Positions 7,837 through 16,215 of a stretch of DNA of 37,315 bases are shown piece by piece. The notes beneath the pieces were generated by a model that saw only the letters and a program-made list of their open reading frames with translations, did no database searches and had not been told where the DNA came from. This stretch comes from a bacterium (GTDB lineage Bacteria > Zhuqueibacterota > QNDG01 > DTFT01), in NCBI GenBank assembly GCA_016933415.1, contig JAFGAX010000033.1, positions 1-37,315 of the forward strand, written 5' to 3'. Position numbers and translations under genes: made by a program. Every line of letters begins with the position of its first letter. The stretch's first letter is position 1.

Positions 7837-10797
7837 TCAGAATCCGACCGCCATGCCGATTTCAATACGCCGGGGTTCCGCGTAATATCCGGAATTCCGG
7901 CTGTAGTCTCCGATCGTTCCGACCCGGTTCGCGTCGAACGGGATGGCCGACGGTTCGATGGTGGTCGTGTAATCCGCCGTGCCTGTATCGGACCAGACGG
8001 AATTCTGGTTCTCGATGTCAAGCAGGTTGTACGCGTTGACGAACAGCGACACCTGCAGACTCCGGATCGGGAAGGCTTTCCGGACCAGCAGGTCCACGTT
8101 CCTGCGGGAGGGCATGCGCCTGCTGTTGTCATCGAATTCGAGCATCGCGGCCGATCCGACCGTGGAGGCCCTGGCCACGGTCGGCGTATAGGGCCGGCCC
8201 GTGTAATAACTCGCGATCATCGACACCGTCCAGCCGTTCCGCACCCAGCTGAAGCTGCCGTTGATCGTGTGTGTCTGGTCCCAGCTCATCGGCACCAGCT
8301 TCAGCCGCGGCTCCTGGTTCCCGATCAAGGCGAGAAACGCGTCGTTCGGGTTGGAATAGGTGCCCTCGGCCACCTGATAATAATAGTCCAGCTCGGCCGA
8401 AAAACAGTTCGAGAACCGCTTCGACACACCCACCGTCACCCCGCGGACATTTGAGTAATCCTTGTTCTCCCACCGGGCGTATTCCACGCCGGGCATGGGC
8501 GTAACGATCATCGCGCTGGTGCTGACCCAGTCGCGAACGTCCCGGTAGAAAACCGTCACGTCCATGCCGATGTTGTCCGTGACCTGCTGCTGCAGGCCGA
8601 TTTCGTACTGTACGGTCCGCTGGGGTTTCAGGTCCGCGTTGCCCATGATGACGCGGGTGGTCGAGGGATCGATCTTGAAGTCCGGCCTGTCGTACAGATA
8701 ATTGAACGTGGGAATCTGGAAGAAATGACCGTAGGAGAAATGGATGACGCCCCGGTCCGTGACCGGATACGCGATGCCCAGTCTCGGGCTGATCTGGGTC
8801 CTGGAACCCGCCTTTTTGTGCATGAAGGCGCGCCGTTCGTCCGGCGTGTATTCCGTCCGCAGGGAATCCGGCGCGTCCGGATTCCGGTAGATATTCCCGT
8901 CCTTGAACGGGTAAAAGATGTTGGGATCCGATGGATCCGCCGGGACGACGCCCATCGAATTGAAGTAATCGAACCGCAATCCGAGGTTGACGATCAGGTC
9001 GTTCAGCTCGATCTTGTCCTGGGCATACGCGGAGAATTCCTTCGGCTTGCGGTCATATTTCCAATGGTACATGCTCGACAGCGGCTTGATCTCCGGTTCG
9101 TACGGCACGATTTCCTCGTCCGCCTCGGTTTTCAGTTTCGGACGCAGGGTGAACTGTTCGAAGAAAAGCCGGTAGAGGCGCATCTCCACGCCCGCCTTGA
9201 TCTGGTGGATGCGGTTGACCTGGCTGGTCAGGTCCAGCTTGCCGAGCCAGTATCCTGTGCTCTGTTTGAAATGATCCCGGTCCATCCCGTCGTTCAGAAA
9301 GCTGTACGGCGTCGGCGGCTGGTCCAGATCATGATGGATGTACCCGTCCGGCCCGTCCGGATCGACGATGTAGGAGTAGGGCGTCCGCTCGGCGATCAAA
9401 GAATCGAGCCTGGCCCGGCCCGCGGCCGTGGCCGGATCGAAGGTGACGGCATTGCCGCCCGCATCGGTCATACGCACCAGGTAATCGGGCTTCGCCTCCG
9501 GATTCTCGTATACGTACTGTTTGTACGTGTTGTCGAAACGGCTCAGTTTCAGCTCGTAAAACGTTTTTTCGGAAAGCACGTGGTTCATGGTGAAAATCTG
9601 CGTCAGCCCGTCGTTGAAATGACGGGCCGTTCCGTATGGATTGTATTTATAGGTGTGGTTGTACACCCGGTCCTGCCCGTCATGGCTCCAGAAGATGTTG
9701 TGCGTGAACTTCAGATGGGCGCCGGCCTGGTATTTCAGCTTGACCTGGACATTCTGCCGCTCATAGGGGCTCATCGGAACCAGGCCGCTGTCTCCGGCCG
9801 CGCCCGTGGGCCTGAACCAGTCCCTGCCGTAGAGATATCCCTCGTTCGAGAAAATCCGCGCGTTGGCGAAAAACGTGAGTTTCGGACCGAATCCAGGCAC
9901 CGGCCCGCTGAGATTCATCTCCGCGTCCGCAACCGGGTTGAATTTCGAAAGCGGGTTCTCTTCGACGCCGACCGCCTCCGGTTTCCCGGTGGCCGCGTTC
10001 GTTCCGGTCCGGACTGATTTCAGAACGCCGAACTTTCCTCCCGGGCTCACATAATCGCCGACATAGGCGCGCACCTGGCCCGTGTATTGATCGTTCCCCT
10101 CCTTGGTGATGATGTTGACGATTCCGGACATGGCCTGTCCGTACTCGGCGTTGAAGGTGCCGCTGATCACCTGCAGTTCCTTGATCGCCGCATTTTCGAC
10201 CGTGACGCCCATGGTGCCGGAAAAAACATTGGTGGCGGACACGCCGTCGACCCAGTAGGCGATTTCATTCGACCGTCCTCCGCGGATATGCAGCCCGTCC
10301 GACCGCACGACACCGGCCTGCAGGGCAAGCACCTCACTCACCTCGGACACGGGCAGGTTGCCGATCTCTTCGGACGACACGGAGACGAGCGAACTGGTCA
10401 TGTCTTTTTTCACCAGGGGCCGCTCGGCCTGAATGATCACGACCTCGTCGCTGGTCAGCACCGTGGGACGGAGGAGACCATCCAGAACCGTGGTCATGTC
10501 GATCGACACCCGGGCGTTTTCGATCACGGTCTGCCTGTACCCCATCATGGCGAAACGGACAGTGTACGTGCCGGGTGGAACGTTCAGGATCGCATAGGAG
10601 CCGTCCAGGTCCGCGGCAGCGCCGATGCCCGCGCCGGTCACGATGATGTTCGCGCCGACCAGCGGCAGTTTCGTGACCGCGTCCAAGACCACGCCTGAAA
10701 TCTTGCCGGTCGTGCCGGCCAGGAGGCCGGCCGCCCCTATCCAAACCGAAAGAGACAGCGCAAGCCAGGCTGAAACACTTTTTGATATCCTTCTCAT
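7837..10797 (-). CDS. TonB-dependent receptor with N-terminal carboxypeptidase-regulatory-like domain (SusC/CirA-like)
   Basis: Start trimmed to MRRISKSVSAWLALSLSV. 'GKISGVVLDAVTKLPLVGANIIVTGAGIGAAADLDGSYAILNVPPGTYTVRFAMMGY' is the CarboxypepD_reg domain. Plug motif 'LHIRGGRSNEIAYWVDGVSATNVFSG' is followed by a long barrel. Confidence 0.93.
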   Translation of the reverse strand: MRRISKSVSAWLALSLSVWIGAAGLLAGTTGKISGVVLDAVTKLPLVGANIIVTGAGIGAAADLDGSYAILNVPPGTYTVRFAMMGYRQTVIENARVSIDMTTVLDGLLRPTVLTSDEVVIIQAERPLVKKDMTSSLVSVSSEEIGNLPVSEVSEVLALQAGVVRSDGLHIRGGRSNEIAYWVDGVSATNVFSGTMGVTVENAAIKELQVISGTFNAEYGQAMSGIVNIITKEGNDQYTGQVRAYVGDYVSPGGKFGVLKSVRTGTNAATGKPEAVGVEENPLSKFNPVADAEMNLSGPVPGFGPKLTFFANARIFSNEGYLYGRDWFRPTGAAGDSGLVPMSPYERQNVQVKLKYQAGAHLKFTHNIFWSHDGQDRVYNHTYKYNPYGTARHFNDGLTQIFTMNHVLSEKTFYELKLSRFDNTYKQYVYENPEAKPDYLVRMTDAGGNAVTFDPATAAGRARLDSLIAERTPYSYIVDPDGPDGYIHHDLDQPPTPYSFLNDGMDRDHFKQSTGYWLGKLDLTSQVNRIHQIKAGVEMRLYRLFFEQFTLRPKLKTEADEEIVPYEPEIKPLSSMYHWKYDRKPKEFSAYAQDKIELNDLIVNLGLRFDYFNSMGVVPADPSDPNIFYPFKDGNIYRNPDAPDSLRTEYTPDERRAFMHKKAGSRTQISPRLGIAYPVTDRGVIHFSYGHFFQIPTFNYLYDRPDFKIDPSTTRVIMGNADLKPQRTVQYEIGLQQQVTDNIGMDVTVFYRDVRDWVSTSAMIVTPMPGVEYARWENKDYSNVRGVTVGVSKRFSNCFSAELDYYYQVAEGTYSNPNDAFLALIGNQEPRLKLVPMSWDQTHTINGSFSWVRNGWTVSMIASYYTGRPYTPTVARASTVGSAAMLEFDDNSRRMPSRRNVDLLVRKAFPIRSLQVSLFVNAYNLLDIENQNSVWSDTGTADYTTTIEPSAIPFDANRVGTIGDYSRNSGYYAEPRRIEIGMAVGF

Positions 10798-10835
10798 AAC
10801 CCTTTCTCCCTGATCAAGGAATGGGATTGCGGAAT

Positions 10836-10856
10836 GACGACAAGATAGGACGACAA
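10836..10856 (-). repeat. Tandem direct repeat GACGACAA-N5-GACGACAA upstream of the TonB-dependent receptor gene
   Basis: Exact 8-mers at 10836-10843 and 10849-10856, period 13 bp. Confidence 0.6.
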
Positions 10857-10863
10857 ATTGAAA

Positions 10864-10896
10864 AATGCTCATAACCGGGTGCGGATTATTAGCATT
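10864..10896 (-). repeat. Imperfect inverted repeat (11-nt arms, one mismatch) upstream of the TonB-dependent receptor gene
   Basis: AATGCTCATAA (10864-10874), 11-nt spacer, TTATTAGCATT (10886-10896). Confidence 0.65.
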
Positions 10897-10945
10897 CTAT
10901 TCCCAAAACGGCGTGCCGAGGACCGACGGATGGGCGGAAATGAGG

Positions 10946-13900
10946 CTAACTTCTTGTTTTGCCTGTTTTTGAGAGGTCGATGTTGAGCTTTGAAGCGAGA
11001 TACTCGGAGGGAGACCGGCCGAATTGCTTGCGGAAACACCTGGAAAAATAGTTCAGATCATTGAATCCCACATGGTAGGCGATTTCAGATATTTTCATTT
11101 TCCTGTTGTCCAGAAGCTGGGCTGCAGCCTTGAGGCGGATGGACCGTATGAATTCGTGCACCGTCTGTCCCGTGAGGCTCCTGATTTTTCTGTACAGCTG
11201 GGTCCTGCTGATTCCAGCCTCCCGGCTGAGCGCGTCCGCATCCAGCTTCCAGTCCGACAGCCGATTTTCCACAATCTGGCGTGTGCGCTCGAGAAACCGC
11301 TCGTCCAGGCTCATCACCGGTGTTTCACCGGGTTCCGTCAGAATCTGTTTGCGGAAATGCGCTCTCAGCTTTTTTCTCGATTCCAGCAGATTGAAAACCC
11401 TTGCCGCGAGTTCCTTGGCGTCAAAAGGCTTGGGCAGGTAATCGTCCGCGCCGATCAGAATGCCCTTGATCTTGTGCTCGTGCTCGCTGTGCACGGTCAG
11501 AAGAAGCACGGGGATATGGCTTGTTTTCTCCTCGGTTTTGATTCTGCGGCACAGGTCGTATCCATTCAGTCCGGGCATCTCGAGATCACTGATCACGAGA
11601 TCCGGCACCGTGGAAATGGCCTTCTCGAGTCCTGTTTTTCCGTCCATTGCGGACAGCATGCGCACGGAAGCGCCGAAAAGATCCTGGATGTGTCTGTGCA
11701 TGTCCGGGTCGTCGTCCACGACCAGTATCAGCGGCGTGGATCTCGACGACTCGTCCTCCGAGTCGGGTGTTCCCGAACCGGTTTCCGATGGAACGGATGA
11801 CGCAATCTCCTCCCCCGGACCGGTTCCTGCGCCGTCCCCTGCGGATTCGGTTGCCGGTTCCGCCGGTCGCTCGAACACCATCACGTCCACCGGTATCAGC
11901 ACGGTGAAAACCGTGCCCTTTCCCTCCTCGCTGTCAACAGTCATCCGGCCCTGGTGCAGTTCGACCAGCTCATGCGCGAGGTGAAGGCCGATGCCCAGGC
12001 CCTGCTCACCCGACGGAGACGCGGATTCCGCGGGACCGGAGCGGTCGAACAGCCGCTCCAGGCGGGCCGCAGGAATGCCGACGCCCGTGTCCGCCACGCG
12101 GATTCGGAAGGTTTTCTCTATCTCCTCATCCTCCGCGAGATACTCCAGGTTCAGCGTGACGCTGCCTCCGTCCGGCGTGAACTTGAACGCATTGGACAGA
12201 AGATTGTAGACGATCTTGTCCAGCGCGTCCGGATCGAACCAGGTCAATCCGTATGAAATCGTGCTGTGAAACTGAAAGTCGATTCGGTGCAGGCTCGCAT
12301 ATTCCCGGAAGGAATGATACATGTCCTGCAGGAACCGGACCATGTCGCGCTGTTCGGTTTTCAGCCGGATTTCGGACGGTTCCGTTTTGTAGAATTCAAT
12401 AAACTGGTTCAGCAGGCGCGAGAGCCGCCTGGCGTTGCGTGCCGCCATTTCCAGCGTCCCCCGGAATGCCGCGTCCACGCGGCCCGTACGGATAAGATGG
12501 TCGAGAGGCCCGAGGATGAGCATGATCGGCGTGCGCAGTTCATGCGACACACTGCTGAAAAATCGGGATTTCATCCGGTCCGCTTCCACCAGTTTTTCGA
12601 ACTGAAGGTGCTCCATCTCCAGTTCGTGCTTCATTCTCTGCCGTTTCAGGCGGGCGCGGATAAACACCATGACCGCGCCGCCCGCGAACAGACCGTACAG
12701 AAAAAACGCGATCCAGGTTTTCCAGAACGGGGGCCTGATCCGGATACGGAGGGAGAGGCCCTGCTCGTTCCACACACCGTCGTTGTTCGCGGCTTTCACC
12801 CGGAACACGTAGCGGCCGGGATTCAGGTTGGTGTAGGTCGCGTGGTTCTGGGTGCCGACCTCGTTCCAGTCCTTCTCGAATCCCTCCATGCGGAAGGCGT
12901 ACCGGTTCCGCTCCGGATGCGTGAAATTCAGGGCCGTGAACTCGAACGAAAAAACGGACGCCCGGTGCGAAAGCGTCAGGTCCTGGGTCTCGTTGATCTG
13001 CACGCGAAGGGGTCCGTGCTTGCCGACCGGCACGGACCTGTTGAATATCCTGAAATCCGTGAACGCGATCTGCGGGGGATGCGGGTTCGGACGTATGCTG
13101 TCCGGATGGAACAGGACGAAGCCGTCCGCGCCGCCGAACAGCAGTTCGCCGTTTCGGGTCCGAAATGCGGCCTTCAGGTTGAACTGGCCCCCGGGCGCTT
13201 CCGCGAGGCTCTCGAATGTCCGGAACAGCGCAGCGTCCGGATGGAAGCGCGTGACTCCTGCCAGGGAACTGATCCACAGGTTGCTCTTTCCGTCGCCCTG
13301 CACGGCCAGGATGAAGTCGTTGGGGAGCCCGTCCTTCGCGCGATAGGTCCGGAACCGTCCGGTTTCCCGGTCCAGCAGTCCAAGTCCGTTCGAAGTCCCG
13401 ACCCAGAACCGGCCCTGACCGTCTTCGAACATCGAATGGATCCGGTTGTCGCTCAGGCCCGCTGTGTCCGCGGGATTCTGCGTGTATCGGATGAAGCGCC
13501 CCTTCCCCGGCCTGTCCTCCTGAAACCGGGCCAGACCGTCGGACAAAGTGCCCACCCACAATGTGCCTCTGCGGTCCCGGTACAGGGAGAATACGATGTT
13601 GCTCTGCAGGCTGGCCGGGTCAGCGGGGTCCGTCTGATACGTCGTCATCGCGCCGGTCCGCGAATCGACCAGCGTGAGCCCGCCTCCGTATGTGCCCACC
13701 GCCATCCGGCCCCTGCCGGCATTGGCGAGCGCAAACACGTGGTTGCTCTGCAGGCCGCTGTTCCCGGAATTCAACCGCGTGAATCCATTCCCGCCCGTGT
13801 CCAGAATGCTGATTCCGCCGTTCCAGGTGCCGGCCCAGAGTCGGCCCGCATCATCAGTCGCCAAAGACAGCACGGCATTGCTGCCGAGGCTTCGCGGATT

Positions 13901-15160
13901 CCGGGGGTCGTGCCGGTATGAACGGAACGCCTGTTTCCGCCGGTTGTAATGGTTCAGCCCTCCGCCGTCCGTCGCGATCCAGAAATCGCCGAAGGCGTCC
14001 TCCAGAAACGCTGTCACAATGCCGCCGCTGAACCCGCTTCCCGGAAAACCGTGGATGCGGCTGAACTTGAGCTCGTTCGGGTCGATGCAGTTGACGCCGG
14101 CCATCCACGTTCCGAACCACAGTCTGTCCTGGCGGTCTTCGAATATGGACCACACGGAATTGCCGCTGATCGAGAATTCCTCGTCGCGCCTGCTTTTGAA
14201 CCTGTGATGGAGACGTCTTTCCCGGTCGTAGACCGCGAGCCCGTTGTCCTCCATGCTCACCCACAGCCGTCCCTGCCTGTCCTCGCAAAGCGCCAGAATC
14301 CGGTACCGGCTCAGAAAGTCATTCTCGCCGATGGAATCCGTGAAACGCCTCATCCGGATCGGGCCGGACCCGTTTCTGAAAACCTGAAGACCGGCCTGAT
14401 TGGTGGCCACCCAAAAGGTTCCGGAGTCGTCCTGAATCATCTCCTGAAAGTTCCAGAACTCATTTCCGATCGGATCCGCGTTTCCGTTGAAAACCTGCTC
14501 CAGCCGGCCGGCCGGCGAATCGAGACGGTACAATTCCCGCCACCGTCCGTACCAGATGCGTCCTTCATGGTCCTCATAAATGAAATTATGGTAATTCGCA
14601 GGATCGCCCGGCGCCGCCGGAACGTCCGGTAGAAAACGCTGGAAATCATTCGTATCCGGCCTGTACAGGCACAGGTCGTCCGCCGCGACCCAGATCCTTC
14701 CCTGCCGGTCGGCCCGGACGTCGCTGACCGTGCTTCCCGCCAGGCTGTTGGCTTGTTCGGATGCGTGATACTGGACGAAGCGGTCCAACGACCGGTCATA
14801 GCGGTTCAGTCCGTTCTCGGTCGCTATCCACAGGTCGCCTTTTGTGTCCTCCGCGATCTTGCGGATATGGTCGTTCGACAGGCTCGTGCTGTCGTCCGGA
14901 TCATGGACGTAAATGCGGATGTTGATGCCGTCGTAACGGTTCAGGCCTCTCGGCGTCCCGATCCACAGGAATCCCTGATGATCCTGGAAAATGCATTCGG
15001 CTGTGTTGTAGGAGAGGTTTTTGGAAAGGCTGCGGAAGCGAAAATTTTCGGAAGGTTCCCGGGGACGCGATAATCCGGAAGCGTTTCCCCCGCAGATGCA
15101 GGTCTGCGCCGGGGAGACGCATAATGCAAAAATCAGAATGATCTTGAGGGAGATTTTCAT
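10946..15160 (-). CDS. Hybrid two-component system (HTCS): Reg_prop repeats, Y_Y_Y, TM, HisKA, HATPase, receiver, AraC HTH
   Basis: Repeated 'EDxxGxLWIGTxxGLNRYD' motifs; 'FSSVSHELRTPIMLILGPLDHL' (HisKA); 'VVDDDPDMHRHIQDLF...PDLVISDLEMPGLNG...LPKPFDAKEL' (receiver); 'SRTQLYRKIRSLTGQTVHEFIRSIRLKAAAQLL...VGFNDLNYFSRCFRKQFGRSPSEY' (AraC). Start trimmed to MKISLKIILIFAL. Confidence 0.95.
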   Translation of the reverse strand: MKISLKIILIFALCVSPAQTCICGGNASGLSRPREPSENFRFRSLSKNLSYNTAECIFQDHQGFLWIGTPRGLNRYDGINIRIYVHDPDDSTSLSNDHIRKIAEDTKGDLWIATENGLNRYDRSLDRFVQYHASEQANSLAGSTVSDVRADRQGRIWVAADDLCLYRPDTNDFQRFLPDVPAAPGDPANYHNFIYEDHEGRIWYGRWRELYRLDSPAGRLEQVFNGNADPIGNEFWNFQEMIQDDSGTFWVATNQAGLQVFRNGSGPIRMRRFTDSIGENDFLSRYRILALCEDRQGRLWVSMEDNGLAVYDRERRLHHRFKSRRDEEFSISGNSVWSIFEDRQDRLWFGTWMAGVNCIDPNELKFSRIHGFPGSGFSGGIVTAFLEDAFGDFWIATDGGGLNHYNRRKQAFRSYRHDPRNPRSLGSNAVLSLATDDAGRLWAGTWNGGISILDTGGNGFTRLNSGNSGLQSNHVFALANAGRGRMAVGTYGGGLTLVDSRTGAMTTYQTDPADPASLQSNIVFSLYRDRRGTLWVGTLSDGLARFQEDRPGKGRFIRYTQNPADTAGLSDNRIHSMFEDGQGRFWVGTSNGLGLLDRETGRFRTYRAKDGLPNDFILAVQGDGKSNLWISSLAGVTRFHPDAALFRTFESLAEAPGGQFNLKAAFRTRNGELLFGGADGFVLFHPDSIRPNPHPPQIAFTDFRIFNRSVPVGKHGPLRVQINETQDLTLSHRASVFSFEFTALNFTHPERNRYAFRMEGFEKDWNEVGTQNHATYTNLNPGRYVFRVKAANNDGVWNEQGLSLRIRIRPPFWKTWIAFFLYGLFAGGAVMVFIRARLKRQRMKHELEMEHLQFEKLVEADRMKSRFFSSVSHELRTPIMLILGPLDHLIRTGRVDAAFRGTLEMAARNARRLSRLLNQFIEFYKTEPSEIRLKTEQRDMVRFLQDMYHSFREYASLHRIDFQFHSTISYGLTWFDPDALDKIVYNLLSNAFKFTPDGGSVTLNLEYLAEDEEIEKTFRIRVADTGVGIPAARLERLFDRSGPAESASPSGEQGLGIGLHLAHELVELHQGRMTVDSEEGKGTVFTVLIPVDVMVFERPAEPATESAGDGAGTGPGEEIASSVPSETGSGTPDSEDESSRSTPLILVVDDDPDMHRHIQDLFGASVRMLSAMDGKTGLEKAISTVPDLVISDLEMPGLNGYDLCRRIKTEEKTSHIPVLLLTVHSEHEHKIKGILIGADDYLPKPFDAKELAARVFNLLESRKKLRAHFRKQILTEPGETPVMSLDERFLERTRQIVENRLSDWKLDADALSREAGISRTQLYRKIRSLTGQTVHEFIRSIRLKAAAQLLDNRKMKISEIAYHVGFNDLNYFSRCFRKQFGRSPSEYLASKLNIDLSKTGKTRS

Positions 15161-15373
15161 GCTCTCCCGATCCGGACGGAGGTTCTGTTCATGCGGGCGG
15201 ACATCCGGATCGCGCTCTCCGGTCCGCTGTCCCAAGCCCTGATTGAAAAGAGTCAACAGCGCATTTAACGCGATTTCCGGGTCCGGTCATTCTGGATAAA
15301 CCCTGATAAAATTTATACTTTTTTATGTAAAATCAAAACATTTTTCCTCCGGTTTCATCCGGAGCCGGGGCAT

Positions 15374-15404
15374 AAAAAATCCCGCGGGGTTTGGCGCCCG
15401 CGGG
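15374..15404 (-). terminator. Rho-independent terminator-like hairpin downstream of the fecR-domain gene
   Basis: CCCGCGGG (15381-15388), 8-nt loop, CCCGCGGG (15397-15404), followed on the minus strand by ATTTTTT. Confidence 0.7.
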
Positions 15405-15429
15405 GTTCGGTACCGTTGTGAACGGATAT

Positions 15430-16215
15430 TTATCTTCGTTTCTGCATCATATTCTGAAGCCTGCGCCGGCGGATGTCCTCGCGCTGTTTGTTCCACTTCA
15501 CCCAGTCGGTCTGTTCGTCCATGTCCTTTCTCGAAAACTGCCCCATGGAGAGCACGATGCCCTTCGGGTCGATCGTGATCTGCTGCATGCCTTTGACAAT
15601 GTACACCCATTCATCCAGGGAGACTTCATGCGGCCCCTGAATGGGCTTCGGGCCTTCGATTTGCACGGGCTTTCCGGAGGGCTTCGGCGCCGGATCGGGC
15701 TTATCCGTTGCATTGGTGATCTTGACCTCGCCCTTGTACACCTTGAGCTGGGTGGTCGAGTCGTCCCGTACGGTCATGCGGAGCACGGTACCGGTGATGG
15801 CCGCGGCCGCCACGGGCGCGGAGATGTCGAATTCCGTTTCCGCGTTCACCTCGTGCACCGACGCCCAGATCTCGCCTTTTTCCACCTTGATGGATGTGGC
15901 CAGCTTCTTCTCCCGGGTCTCCTCGTAGAGGCGGTCGAGCAGAACCGTGGTCTTGGGCGCGAGCCGGATGATGTCCAGCTGGATGAGCTCGAGTTCGGCA
16001 CGCGACATCTGATAGGTGCGCACCTTCTCCCCGGAATTCACGGCGGACTGGACGGGCGCGTTCTCCCACATCTCAGAGGCGGGCGGCTGCTTTCTCACCT
16101 CGCCCTCGGCGAAGGCCACGATTCCCTTACGCTCCTCGCTCCGCGAGAAGCGGCCGTCCGCCAGCATCACCATCGCGGGCAGAACCAGCCAGAACACCCA
16201 CTTGAAGCGCCTCAT
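15430..16215 (-). CDS. FecR-domain protein
   Basis: Signal/TM N-terminus. 'GEVRKQPPASEMWENAPVQSAVNSGEKVRTYQMSRAELELIQLDIIRLAPKTTVLLDRL...KVEKGEIWASV...FDISAPVAAAAITGTVLRMTV' is the FecR-domain pattern. The ATG overlaps the upstream stop (ATGA). Confidence 0.85.
   Translation of the reverse strand: MRRFKWVFWLVLPAMVMLADGRFSRSEERKGIVAFAEGEVRKQPPASEMWENAPVQSAVNSGEKVRTYQMSRAELELIQLDIIRLAPKTTVLLDRLYEETREKKLATSIKVEKGEIWASVHEVNAETEFDISAPVAAAAITGTVLRMTVRDDSTTQLKVYKGEVKITNATDKPDPAPKPSGKPVQIEGPKPIQGPHEVSLDEWVYIVKGMQQITIDPKGIVLSMGQFSRKDMDEQTDWVKWNKQREDIRRRRLQNMMQKRR

Noticed and set aside
8725-13921. Plus-strand ORFs of 430 and 551 aa opposite the TonB receptor and HTCS
   Set aside because: Shadow ORFs with no domain features; the sense genes are unambiguous.
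15333-15373. CTCCGG-TTTCAT-CCGGAG mini-hairpin next to the fecR terminator as a second terminator
   Set aside because: Only a 6-bp stem and no clean U-tract, so not distinguishable from chance in GC-rich DNA.
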